A stretch of DNA of 64,000 nt. It comes from Argopecten irradians (Eukaryota > Mollusca > Bivalvia > Pectinida > Pectinidae). Both the position numbers and the translations under genes were made by a program. Each line of letters begins with the position of its first letter. Position 1 is the stretch's first letter. This document shows, piece after piece, positions 47,656-60,730 of this stretch. The stretch spans positions 46,862,284 through 46,926,283 of the forward strand of contig NC_091136.1 in assembly GCF_041381155.1 (NCBI RefSeq), given 5' to 3'. The notes beneath the pieces are model-generated. The model saw only the letters and a list, made by a program, of their open reading frames with translations. It ran no database searches and was not told the origin of the DNA.

Positions 47656-48808
47656 GTTGTAACCACTTGGATCTGAGAATTAGTTACAGATTATATCATC
47701 ATGGACCACGTACCAGAGTGCCCTAAGACCATTTTTAGACGTTTTAGAGGTCTAGAAAAAAAAAAAAACGATAAAAAACGATATCGTTTCAAAAAGTCTA
47801 CTCTGGTACGTGTATGAATGTAATGTAACTTATTATGATTTTATATGACCCCTCTATATAAAAACACCAGGAATGAAATGCATCCCTGGCCAAAAAACGT
47901 CAGTAAAAGTTCTGTAAAATTTGTTCTGGGCAGTGTCTGCTTAGGGCAATAAGATGTTACTCTGGTATCGTGGGTCCAATGATCCCATGATTTTGAAAGT
48001 TTGCAGATTTTCGCGGCCACTTTGTTTAACGAATCCATGCGCTGACGTCACAAGAATGGGATGGGACATCCTAAAATCATGATTGGGCCTGAATCTAAAT
48101 CAAAAGTACCAAACTGGGCTTTTTGGATTAAAATATTCATATAACTGTGACATTTTATACTCATTCCTATAAAAGACATAATGACATGAGACATATCACG
48201 AATATTTATATTCCTAAACCCATTTATTTTCCGTTCATGTCAGATTTCGTCCAAATCAGTTCTTTATGACGTTCCATTTCGAGTGCTCTCCCTTGTGTTA
48301 AAACTTTAAAATGTTTATCAAAAATATCTTTTTAATTCACGAAAAAATGTATACGATATGTAACAAGCGTAGATATTTTATAAGTAACAAATAGCTTAAG
48401 AGTTTACCGTTGAATAATTGAATTCAAAAATAATTTAATTTCGTTTGTGCGGAACTGTGTGACGTCAGCGCATGGATTCGGGAACAAAACAAAGTGGCCG
48501 CGAAATCTGCAAACTTTTCAAAATGACATGGGATTAAACTTATTGTGATGGGGTTGTGAACAGGTTAGTGTTGATATATGTGAAGAATAACATCTTATTG
48601 TATTATAGGCTTTGGACACATGCAGACAATGCCCAGAACAAATTTTACAGAACTTTTACCGAAGGTGGTGAACATTTTGGCCAGCGATGCATTTCATTCC
48701 TGGTGTTTTTTTTTAGTATAAAGGGATATTTTTTTTATATATGTATACTTATATTATTGACAGAACGTCAAACTCCTGTGCTAATTCTCAGATCCCTGTG
48801 GTTGTAAC
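47656..48808. mobile_element. Foldback element with long nested inverted arms
   Basis: Outer ends GGATCTGAGAATTAG and CTAATTCTCAGATCC pair, with GTTGTAACCAC/GTGGTTGTAAC beyond them. The long inner arms, about 47862-48056 and 48459-48716, pair through CACCAGGAATGAAATGCATC, AAATTTGTTCTGGGCA, TTTCGCGGCCACTTTGTTT and CCATGCGCTGACGTCAC. Within the left side is another perfect hairpin, CACGTACCAGAGT at 47707-47719 with its inverse at 47800-47812. No protein. Confidence 0.7.
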
Positions 48809-51177
48809 TTCATCTTTGGCCATAGGGTTATATTTTATAGGGTTTTTAATGTTTTTTAAATAACCTTTAGGACCTTTAACTAGCATAATATTAGTATGTG
48901 TTTTTCTCATGACCAAATGAAATGAAAATAATTCAAATACGAAAAAAAAATTAAGTTTTCTAATTGCTTTAGATATATCATTTTAACAAAATTTAGATTA
49001 TTTTCAACAGTTAAAATTATTTCACGATTAAAAGATTGGCACTGAAGTAAGTTATTGGTATAAATAGCTTCATTTGCTTTCATAAGAAATTTAGATAGTG
49101 ATGATAAAAGTACATTTAAATACATATGAAGTAATCCGGATTTTGTGGTCCGGACATTGGTTCCACGTTTATTATTTTCTGTTTATTAAACATCTTCAAC
49201 ATTGACGTGTACTTGGCTAATGAAAACACTGTGAGCAGCAGTCAGTAGTCATAAATAGATTTCTGTAGCACGGAGAAAACATCGACCTTTCACCGATAAC
49301 GGAAAGCAGACGATGTAGATAAGAATCCATCGAGATCTTCCCGTTGAAAACCATTAATTCAGTTTTAGTGTTGACACCGGTAAGTCCATCACACCACCAT
49401 TCACACACGTGTATTGACATCTGGATCACAATTTCGTCAGATATTGCTGCGTGATCAATATCACGTGTAAATGACACATTAATTAAATTATGTTTGAATA
49501 CTTAAGTTTTTTATGCAAATATTTAATAAAGAAATGTCTTCGATAATTTGTACATGGTGGTGATATTCTGTTCAATTTATTTTGTCAAATGTCAATATAT
49601 AATCCTGATAAAGGCCATGCTGTGAAATGTGTACTTCTATTGATTTTCGGCCTCCGCCAGCCAGTGCAGATGAGACTGCATATGTGCTAAGACAGGCAAC
49701 ATGCTATTCTGACAATGAATTACGTTTGCATTGTTTTGGTTTTCTGAATTTAGTTAATTACTATGAAAGATGATTTTTTTTTATAAATATATGATGACAG
49801 GATGCTTGAATTTTTAATGTGATAAAAAAATCTCATTTAAATATTAAAATCTAAAAAAGGAACTTTAGTAATATGATGCATGTTATTACTATATCAAGAA
49901 ATAATTTTAAAGTCAGAATTCAAGCACCTGTGATAGGATGGCATGCAATTCTTACAGTAGTCAAACTTGTTTTTATGAAAATTAGCTGCAGGTATACATT
50001 CAGTTTAAATTTCAATACCGTAGTATTTTATTAATAAAAAAGGTTGGCAGCTTTATTTATTAAATTCAGTATGTTGTATTTTTAGGCTAAAATTTCATAT
50101 ATTATATATCCGGTAGATATCAGAATATTGTTTCATCATATAGATCCTAAACAGTTGTATAAATTTCAGAATATCAAATTTGTTTAACATAACTCACACA
50201 TCAGAACATTTACCAGCAGGCAATAAAAGGGTTTCAGTTAAAATGTGAGATCAAGAAATAAAATAACATATACATTTAAGACAAAGTACAGCACATGTAC
50301 TCATAGGCATTGACTGAATCAATGAAGTCCTTAGTTCTCTGATAGAGTTGGGAAAATCTAATATATAAATTCATTAGAGAACAAGGGAGATCACTGGGGA
50401 GTAGTTGATAAGTTACTTGCCCAATTTATTAATAACTGAACAGCCAAAGTGTTCAGTGGCTTAATTTGTTAGAAACCAATCCCTACAGGACCATCAACAT
50501 GTATAATAAATGATTAAATGTATATATTGATGGCTGACCAGAGAGTTTACAGTACAATAGTGTATTTGTAGATTTCAGAAAATATTTCAATACATGTACA
50601 CCCCAGCCAATCACATTATAATAGCAACTAGTAGAAGTCATCCTACTCCTTTTATTCTGATGAATGTTAGCAGGATCAAAAGTCTAGCACTTTCATAGAC
50701 TAGTGTACATGTCCTAGCCAGGAACAGAACCAGCAGACTTCTTCATAAGACAAATGCTCCACCTTAAACCAAAATTGAAGCGGCGTCAATGGATGCATTT
50801 GGAAGGAGAACGTATTTCAGAAAGAATAACATGATATCTCAGATTTTGTTGCTTTATCCAATCATGAAATGGGGGAAGCAATATAAGCAGGTACAATTCA
50901 GAATTTCCTATGCTCTGCCTGCAGGGTTTGGGTTTCCGAAACCCTATTAGGATTTGTGATGGCCATTTGGATATTTGTAATTACTGTTTGGGATATTTGT
51001 AAAAAAAAACCACCATCAGATTATTTAAGTTGAACATCAGTATGGATAGCTAAATTCTGTATGGTGATCCTTTGGTGATGATAACAAATTCTTCAGTATG
51101 ATAAAGGATGCCTGGAATATATATCCCATAGGAGTCTGTGTATATCTGTGCATATCCATTTTAGAAACATTGAAACT
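48809..51177. other. No confident gene
   Basis: Mostly AT-rich. The stretch 49200-49480 is somewhat GC-richer and carries an 86-codon minus-strand frame without recognisable domain. Nothing links it to POLA1 or PSMA6. Confidence 0.35.
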
Positions 51178-51357
51178 GCTTACGAAACACATACCGTACA
51201 AAAATTATATATATAAACATGCATGTACAAAGCTTCATTTTATAATATTAATATAAAGGTTCAAAAGGATAAACAAAACAAACAATAACAGACTAATTTA
51301 CCATATGTCATATTTAAGTGTTAACATTGAAAAAAAAAAGTTAAAAACAAAAAAAAA

Positions 51358-52737
51358 CAAGAGGCCCACGGGCCTTAAAAGTCACCTGATATTTGATTAA
51401 AATGAGTTTTGTTATATGACTGTGAGTTTTGTCGTTTTCTGATTGGTCTAGACCGCTCGGACAGGTCTTGACAAAATGCAATGTCAACCTGAGACTGATA
51501 AACACCTGGACCTGTTCAGCGGTTGACATTGCAAATCCGGTAACCTGGCTATAAATAGACACAGGGAATTCCCTGTCCCTTCCACATTTTTGACCAATCA
51601 AAATAGAGCATTGGTGATCATCGGGCAATAACCAAATATAACATGGCAGACAACAGTTAGGTAGGATAAGGAAAGATATTTTAAAACACATTTAAATGAA
51701 GCTATATTTTCGAAAGTTATATTGTGAAGAAATACAGCAGAAGTACTAAAAGTACCTACTGATATACGTGGATGAAGATTTTCTTGATTTTTTGTTTAAT
51801 TAGTCATTGCATTGTCCTTTATTCAAAATTGTTTCAAGTAGCAAAACTTGTATCATTGAATCGTTTCATATAAGAAAACAATTATTGACATTTTGTAGGT
51901 TAATACGAGGAATTGTTACTAGTAAATAAATTATAAACCTTTTAAAAGGTGATATTTCCTTCAGGGAAAATCACCTTTCTCAGGTTAAACAATTCCTTGT
52001 ATTAACCTACAAAAAGTCAATATTTGTATTATGTCATTTACTAGCCACCGATGTGTCTTTTGTTCATGAAATAGGAACATAGATCTAATAGGTTCTATAT
52101 GTAAAGTTTCAGTAAGATAGGTGCATATTAACTCGCATTATCATGTTTATTAAGCTCAGTTCATATTTACTCAAGTTATCGTGTTCACAAGGTTCAATTA
52201 TTATTATTGCAAAGGCCAATAACTCTGTAATCGAATGAAGCTGATTTTCGAAATTGCTCTAGATCTTTCCATTGTTAGTCTGCATACATAGTTTTATTAA
52301 GCTCGGTTAATATTTACTAAAGTTATCACGTTCACAATGTCGAATAATAATTATTAATGCAAAGGGCAATAATTCCATAAATTACTTTTGAATCACACTG
52401 ATTTTTGAACTCTTCAAGATGATAATCAATGTACAAAGATTCATTAAGATTCAGTTCATATTTACTCAAGTTATCGCGTTCACAAGGTCCAATAATAATT
52501 ATTAGTGCAAAGGGCAATAACTCTGTAAATTACTATCAAATCACGCTGATTTGTAACTCGTCCAAGATCTTTCCAATGTTAGTCTAAAGTTTCATTAAGC
52601 TCGGTTTATATTTACTACAGTTATCGCGTTCACAAGGAAATGTTAACGGACATCGCACGACGGGACGACAGACATTGCACGACGACGGACAAAAGACTAT
52701 CGCAACAAGGTCACCATGACCTATGGTCAGGTGACCT
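51358..52737 (+). mobile_element. Pearl/Helentron-like core-repeat element, family B, copy 2
   Basis: Near-identical to 33741-35112, with the same head, cores and tail hairpin. The poly-A run before the head is shorter and interrupted. A few single-base indels lie in the tail microsatellite (GACGGGACGACAGAC against GACGGACGACAGAC). Confidence 0.8.
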
Positions 52738-52796
52738 AAAAACACAAGCAATTGTGTTATTGTAAATTAAATAAAGACTGCCATGTGTAAATCTTA

Positions 52797-52823
52797 GCTA
52801 GCTAGCTAAGCTAAGCTAGCATA
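52797..52823. other. Palindromic filler replacing about 120 bp of copy 1
   Basis: Copy 1 has about 120 bases between AAATCTT and GCATAGCTAGGAAAGC. Copy 2 has only a run of overlapping AGCTAGCT and AAGCTAAGC palindromes. It looks like a deletion repaired with local templated sequence. Confidence 0.6.
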
Positions 52824-52938
52824 GCTAGGAAAGCTGTGTTTAACAACGACCAGTAAAAATACACATCCCATGGTATCGAGATCAATATATATCAGTTTTG
52901 TAAATTAAATGGGCAATAAATCATTAGTCTTTCTTGAT

Positions 52939-53150
52939 TTGATTAGTTTAACGTCCTATTAACAGCCAGGGTCATTTAAGGACGTGCCAGGTTTGTTGGT
53001 GAAGGAAAGCCGGAGTACCCGGAGAAAAACCACCGACCAACGGTCAGTACCTGGCAACTGCCCCACATGGGATTCAAACTCGCGACCCAGAGGTGGAGGG
53101 CATGTGGTAATATGTCGGTACATCTTAACCACTCGGCCACCGCGGCCCCT
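52939..53150 (-). mobile_element. tRNA-derived SINE, copy 2
   Basis: Duplicate of 35407-35617 with the same insertion point, so it predates the duplication. The B box has changed from GTTCGAATC to GTTTGAATC, a CpG transition. The left target duplication TCTTTCTTGAT is intact. The right one begins TTTTTCTTGAT. Confidence 0.8.
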
Positions 53151-53905
53151 TTTTCTTGATCAATTTTGTCCAAACTTGATCTTATAACATAAGGGATACC
53201 CAATATTTCACATGGTTTTATTACTTGGACACAATACAGAAGTTTCAGCTTTCTGGTCAGTCAAAATTGAGATTTTGTTCGATTAAGCTGACATTAGCTA
53301 TATATGTAAGGGACCTCAAAGGAAGACAAATTTATACTAATTTTAGTTTTTAAGATATCAGATGTCATTTAGTTGCCATGGTTACCAAATAAAACATCAA
53401 AACGAACCTAAGTGGAATAGTGTAAGGATTATTAGTGAGCATATCTAAAATAACGTTATTTGGTGGTCACAGTCATAATTGAGGGCTAGTGGGGGCGGGG
53501 TTGCTAGGGCCTGTATTAGTTGTATTCGCTTTTAATTCTGTGATCTGAACTAGATGAAGTGTAAGTGAGCTTAAACCACAACAAAACAATTAGATTCAAA
53601 ACAAAATATTACCTTTTCCAAAAGGCTGGTTCCTTATTACTTGTTTTCAGAGATCTGTTTTTGTACCAAAAAAGTAAACTTTGACTGGTAGATACAACAT
53701 TACTTTTACACAAACAACATAGCATTGATAAAAGCGTAATAAACCAAATATGTAAATAATAAAATAGTTGATCAAAAATCAGTAAGATTTATACCCTACA
53801 AAGTAATATATATATACGTAAAGGGTGGAAAGCTCCCCGACACAAAACGTTTACCCTCACCTAACTTTAGTGGCCAAAAAATCACATTTCTAGCAGGTTT
53901 CATAA

Positions 53906-56773
53906 CAAGAGGCCCAAAGGGCCTTAACGGTCATCTGACTACCTTGCCAATAGTAAAATTAATTATATATGGTGTCAATTTGTCAGGACCATGTCAGGAT
54001 CATTTTCAATTTCTTTCAACAAATTTTATTTCAAACAAGAGGCCCAAAGGCCTTAACATATAGGAAATTAATTAGATATAGTGTCATGGTAGCCATCTTC
54101 GATTTGTGATCAACAATAGATGTAACAATACTTTGTCGGGACCATGTCAGATCATTTAATGCAAGTTTCAGCCAAATTGCACCAGTAGAACTTGATAAAA
54201 AGTTCAAAATGTGTTTTCAAGATGGCGGCTGTGGCAGCCATCTTGGATTTCAGATCGACCCGAAAAAAAACAACACTTTATCAGGACCAAGTGATGATCA
54301 TTTCATGCAAGTTTCAACCAAATCGCACCGGTAAAACTTGATAAGAAGTTCGAAATATGTTTTCAGATGGAGGCTGTGGTGGCCATATTGGAATGGATCG
54401 ACCCGAAAAATAACAACACTTTGTTAGGGACCATATCAGGATCATTTCATGCAAGTTTCAGCCAAATCGCACCGGTAGAACTTGAGAAGAAGTTCAAAAT
54501 GTGTTTTCAAGATGGCGGGCTGTGGCAGCCATCTTGGATTTCAGATCAACCTGAAAAATGACAACACTTTGTTTGGACCAAGTCAGGATCATTTCATGCA
54601 AGTTTCAGTCAAATCGCACCAGTAGAACTTGAGAAGAAGTTCAAAATGTGTTTTCAAGATGGCGGCCATCTTGGATTTCGGATCAACCCGAAAAATAACA
54701 ACACTTTGTCAGGACCATGTCAGGATCTTTTCATGCAAGTTTCAGCCAAATCGCACCGGTAAAACTTGAGAAGAAGTTCAAAATGTGTTTTCAAGATGGC
54801 GGCTGTGGCGGCCATCTTGGATATAGGATCGACCCGAAAAATGATAACACTTTGTCAGGACCATGTCAGGATCATTTCATGCAAGTTTCAGTAGAATCGC
54901 ACCGGTAGAACTTGAGAAGAAGTTCAAAATGTGTTTTCAAGATGGCGGCTGTGGCGGCCATCAGATGATCTTGGATTTCGGATCAACCCGAAAAATAACA
55001 ACACCAATTTGTCAGAACATGTCAGGATCATTTCATGCAAGTTTCAGCCAAATTGCACCAGTAGAACTTGATAAAAAGTTCAAAATGTGTTTTCAAGATG
55101 GCGGCTGTGGCAGCCATCTTGGATTTCAGATCAACCCGAAAAAAACCAACACTTTATCAGGACCAAGTGATGATCATTTCATGCAAGTTTCAACCAAATC
55201 GCACCAGTAAAACTTGATAAGAAGTTCGAAATATGTTTTCAAGATGGAGGCTGTGGCGGCCATATTGGATTGGATCGACCCGAAAAATAACAACACTTTG
55301 TTAGGACCATATCAGGATCATTTCATGCAAGTTTCAGCCAAATCGCACCGGTAGAACTTAAGAAGAAGTTCAAAATGTGTTTTCAAGATGGCGGCTGTGG
55401 CAGCCATCTTGGATTTCAGATCAACCTGAAAAATGACAACACTTTGTTTGGACCAAGTCAGGATCATTTCATGCAAGTTTCAGTCAAATCGCACCAGTAG
55501 AACTTGAGAAGAAGTTCAAAATGTGTTTTCAAGATGGCGGCCATCTTGGATTTCGGATCAACCCGAAAAATAACAACACTTTGTCGGGACCATGTCAGGA
55601 TCTTTTCATGCAAGTTTCAGCCAAATTGCACCGGTAGAAACTTGAGAAGAAGTTCAAAATGTGTTTTCAAGATGGCGGCTGTGGCGGCCATCTTGGATTT
55701 CGGATCAACCCGAAAAATAAAAACACTTTGTCAGGACCATGTCAGGATCATTTCATGCAAGTTTCAGCCAAATCGCACCGGTAGAACTTGAGAAGAAGTT
55801 CAAAATGTGTTTTCAAGATGGCGGCCATCTTGGATTTCGGATCGACCCGAAAAATAACAACACTTTGTCGGGACCATGTCAGGATCTTTTCATGCAAGTT
55901 TCAGCCAAATTGCACCGGTAGAACTTGAGAAGAAGTTCAAAATGTGTTTTCAAGATGGCGGCTGTGGCGGCCATCTTGGATATAGGATCGACCCGAAAAA
56001 TGATAACACTTTGTCAGGACCATGTCAGGATCATTTCATGCAAGTTTCAGTAGAATCGCACCGGTAGAACTTGAGAAGAAGTTCAAAATGTGTTTTCAAG
56101 ATGGCGGCTGTGGCGGCCATCAGATGATCTTGGATTTCGGATCAACCCGAAAAAAAACAACACCAATTTGTCAGGACCATGTCAGGATCATTTCATGTAA
56201 TTTTCAGCCAAATCGCACCGGTAGAACTTGAGAAGAAGTTTAAAATGTGTTTTCAAGATGGCGGCTGTGGCGGCCATCTTGGATTTCGGATCGACCCGAA
56301 AAATAACAATACTTTGTCAGGACCTTGTCAGGATCATTTCATGCAAGTTTCAGTCAAATCGCACCGGTAGAACTTGAGAAGAAGTTCAAAATGTGTTTTC
56401 AAGATTGCGGCTGTGGCGGCCATCTTGGATTTCGGATCGACCCGAAAAATAACAACACTTTGTCGGGACCATGTCAGGATCATTTCATGCAAGTTTCAGC
56501 CAAATCGCATCGGTAGAACTTGAGAAGAAGTTCAAAATGTGTTTTCAAGTTGGAGGCTGTGGCGGCCATCTTGGATTTCAGATTGACCCGAAAAATAACA
56601 ACACTTTGTCAGAACCATGTCAGGATCATTTCATGCAAGTTTCAGCCAAATTGCACCGGTAAAACTTGAGAAGAAGTTCAAAATGTGAAAAGTTAACGCA
56701 CGGTGGACGGCGCACGACGATGGACGAAACATGATGACTATAGGTCATCCTGACCCTTCGGGTCAGATGACCT
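53906..56773 (+). mobile_element. Pearl/Helentron-like core-repeat element, family C, copy 2 (17 cores)
   Basis: Same two heads and tail as 36371-38643, but 17 core units instead of 13. A block of about seven units inside this array repeats in a higher-order pattern: the variants with a short GATGGCGGCCATCTTGG, with GGATATAGGATC and with GGCCATCAGATGATC recur in the same order around 54653-54960 and 55810-56120. This indicates multi-unit unequal exchange. No protein is encoded. Confidence 0.85.
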
Positions 56774-58563
56774 AAAAACGGTTACTACCATTGGAAAGAG
56801 CAATAATTTTCCTTTCAAAATCATTCTACACATGTATACAAAGTACCATCACTAAGAATCCCCATTCTTACAAAAAAATTGGCAGATCGATGTCTAGGAA
56901 TCATCATGCCATTTAATCATATTTTCTCATGCATTATGCATGAGCGAGATCTCTGTTGCAATCTTACTGGCTGACTAAAATGAAAAGTTGTTATACTCCT
57001 TTAGGGACACCTCATCATTTACCTTTGGCATAACCCACACACCAGACACCCGAAGAGGAAATAGTACAATGCATTTCCAGACCTCGATCGCACTGTACAT
57101 GCACATGACTGTGCTCATTTAATATTCACCAAAGCATAGGCAGATATTATGCACTGTCCAGAATTATTTTAAGGCATATAACATTTTTAATGTATATAGG
57201 ATAGATGTGTTAAATGTCAAATGATGAATTAACTTTATCAACAATGATAATTTTATATTCAATGAAAAGTACATCCAAACAAGGTTTATTTTAAAATTTC
57301 AGTTGAGCTAACTAATTCCGTGGTATTCATTATTATTATGTACTCATTAACACTAGTTAGCTAATTAAATAAAATATAAAATAATTAATCAATTCCACTT
57401 AAGCAGAATCAAGTTCAAGAAAAAGTAATTGACCCATACATGTATGGTCTGGTTTAATTTAACTGGTACTATGTATCAAAAAAGAGTATATTATATATAT
57501 ACATATGTATAAAGTTTTAGTAGATATGTACAGTGTAGACATGAAATTAAAGCCTTGTTCATTTTAAACTAATGTATGTATACATGCAGGTATATGCCTG
57601 GAGGTACTTTTGACATAGAATGAAGATATTCAACTACAGTTGACATTTAGAGAAGAGCCGGGCGCCCCATGGGGCTTAACAGTCACCTGATCATGTCATA
57701 TAATACTAATTTGTACAGTATTTATATATCAAATTGGATGCATTGAGTGCTTGTGGCGTAGACCATTTTTAAACGTTTCAGGGGTCTAGACCATAATTGG
57801 GTAAAATTTGTATTCTAGTATAGGCCTATATATGAGAAAGCGGAAGAGTTGCCCCCCATCAGAGACCAAAAATCTACATAGCTACCCGACCTACATTGAA
57901 CGACTAAAAATAGTTATATACATGTATTCACAAAATGTGTTTTGATGACCAGATTGACTTATTTATTGAGCTATAGCTACATGTATATTTACATGCATGG
58001 CATACATTTTGTAAACTATGACATCTGTCACACTAACTGACCATACCTGGGTTTATATAATATAAAGTACTGATCCCTAACATATTACACTTAGCTCCTG
58101 TCACTGTGTATTACTGTATATAGCTACAATGTACATGTACACATAACATAAAATGCCTGTGTAGCAGAGACATGTCAGCCACAATGCATATATATATATA
58201 TGTGCCTAACAAGACAACATTTTTGCAAACTTGTACAGTTTTGGTCTTTATTTATGCCTGGGCAATTGGGGAGGAGCGCTTATAGGGACACACTTATTGG
58301 GTCAAATACGGTACTCATACTTTCAGGTATACAAATATTATATTTATTATTAGCCCATCATAATTCTATATCACCAAATTATTAAGTACTAGCTATATAT
58401 ATATAGCTAGCACCAAACAATTATCTATAATGTACTTCCTAGGGGCACAAATTAAACATAGCCTCATGTTATCATGTTATGATATCGCACAAATTAAACA
58501 TAGCCTCATGTTATATATCATGTTATTATAACGATGTATGTACTCATACATATGTGTTAAATA

Positions 58564-59120
58564 TAGGGCTGTTACGAGTACCCGAGTACCCGGTTACGGG
58601 TCGGGTTGGGGATGTACGCGGGTCAAAAAATGTGTGCATGGGTGCCCCTGAAAATAGGACAATTCGTCTGGATGTACGTAAACAAGTCTAGAACTTATAT
58701 TAAAAGTATAACAAAATCCAACTAATTTGTTTTGTTTTCAAATGCAGGTATGATAAAACAGGTAATTACGGTATTTTGTTTCTTTCCTAGTACTTCCTGT
58801 TGCGCATGTGCAAAAATATTTCCTCTCGGACTGGTATATGCTACACAGACATGCTGGTTAGACTGACACTTTACAGCAGCTCATTAGCAATTATGAATGT
58901 CCAATAGAAATGAAGTAGACGATTAATGACTGAAGCTATCTTTACTGAACTCACATATGATTTCATCGAATCTCCGTCGATCAACCGATCTTCCCAAACA
59001 GCAAAGTTGAAACATAACGTAACCCAATTCGTTACAAAAGCAGTAGATCTGTGTCGAGTACCCGTCGGGTACTCAAATTTGGGTACCCGGGGACAAAATT
59101 TAGTACCCGTGACAGCCCTA
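58564..59120. mobile_element. hAT-type MITE with TAGGGCTGT ends, copy 2, intact target duplication
   Basis: TAGGGCTGT...ACAGCCCTA, 557 bp, flanked by exact GTTAAATA at 58556-58563 and 59121-59128. Subterminal GGGTACCCG-type palindromes occur at both ends. Counterpart of 40439-40990, which has a broken right flank. Confidence 0.85.
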
Positions 59121-60113
59121 GTTAAATAGTACTTCTGTTAAATTGATAATTTGATACCAATTAAGGCAATGCATCAATTTTAGATAATGCACATCATTGA
59201 AAACTTATGTATTATATAGTTCATTAATGTAAAATAATATACTCAATCATACACTACTTGTATTACATGACTACCGGGTACATTTTGATATTTTTAATCA
59301 TAATTTTGCAATTCATACATTCTCAAGGCCTCCTATAGATTCAGGAAGAAGATATTTAAATAATGGCAAATTCTATTTTAAAAACTTATTTCTATGATAT
59401 AAAATAAATAGAATTCATATTAGAATCTACTTATTAAACTTCATATATTAGCAACTCGCAGTACTGTAAGCAGCTGGAGAAAAGAAAGTAGAGTTCTTAC
59501 ACTCATGCCAATTGAATCAAATGTGGCATGTGGCATATACTATATTTATGTTATAGTGTTGAACGATTCTCGATTTTAATTGATGATCGATCGATTACGA
59601 TTTTTCCAGAAGACTATTGATTATGAAAGGTAATAAACGATTTTTGAAATGAGAGATAATTTGAGCTCATTTTATACTAGCTGGTCTGAACCTTTTTTAT
59701 GTAATATATATCTGCAAAACAACAATTCAAAATGCCTTAAAAGGACTTGTTAGATACACATACAATAATTAATTCAAATTTGAATGAGAGAAAAAAAAAG
59801 TTACAATTCATACTGTTAGTTCATCTTTCTAATTTTTTTCAGAGAAATTAAAATGTTAATTAAATACAGAAATATAGGAGAGTTTTCTGTAAGTGGTATC
59901 TGATTATAAAATCAATAATTAGTTGGTTGTCCTGAATTGATCATTGATTATAATTTTACAACCCGGACCGATTCCCAACACTACGTTACCAAAAAATATT
60001 TTAAAATTGTTTCTTCATAAAATGTTAACACAAACATCAAATAATTGAAAGTTAACATTTTTTTATTGTTATGACCACACAGCAACAATGTTTGAACACC
60101 ACATAGATAAAAT

Positions 60114-60730
60114 CTCTTTAACAGGTTGGGGACACTCCTGCATATGCAGGATAGTCCTGCATTTGAGTAATAGTCCTGTATTTGAGGGATAATTTTGTTA
60201 CTCAAATGCAGGATTCTGTGAAATGCAAATGGATAAAAATGTTTTAAAAATTTATAACAAAAAAGGGCGTCATAGTTTTCAGATAGCCATATAACTAATT
60301 GAAGACTTAATGTTTTTGTGTATGAACTATTGAATTCTATTATCTCACTTTGTAATAAATTGACAGTTTAGGTGCTCTCCATAAACAACAGTGTATAGCC
60401 ATCAGGAAAATTTAGTGCCAATGTCATGGTTGAATGACTTTTACCTGTGTTCTATTTTTAGCCCCATAGTAAGCAATAGAGGTGATTTTGTCTGTGACTT
60501 CTACAAACATTTAGATAATGAAATTTGTTTTCATTTGAGTAATAATGTGGAAAGTTGTATTAGTGATAATGCCATATAAAAAGTATGATGCCCTTTTTTG
60601 ATGACAATGTTTAAAACAACTTTATCACTTTTCATTTCACAGAATCCTGCATTTGCGTAACAAAATTATCCCTCAAATACAGGACTATTACTCAAATGCA
60701 GGACTATCCTGCATATACGGGGGTGTCCCC
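60114..60730. mobile_element. MITE with about 98-bp inverted repeats, inserted after the duplication
   Basis: Terminal inverted repeats at 60128-60226 and about 60633-60730 match almost perfectly (GGATAGTCCTGCATTTGAGT, ATAGTCCTGTATTTGAGGGA and their inverses). AAAAT flanks the insertion on both sides (60109-60113 and 60731-60735), and copy 1 has the single AAAAT with no insertion. Fourteen bases (CTCTTTAACAGGTT) precede the left repeat. No transposase. Confidence 0.85.

Noticed and set aside
49217..49477. 86-codon minus-strand frame in a slightly GC-richer patch
   Set aside because: No recognisable family and no neighbouring exon; kept only as a note in the gap entry.
54367..56662. The same recurring ORFs in the second array
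   Set aside because: Same explanation; the array is a non-coding core repeat.
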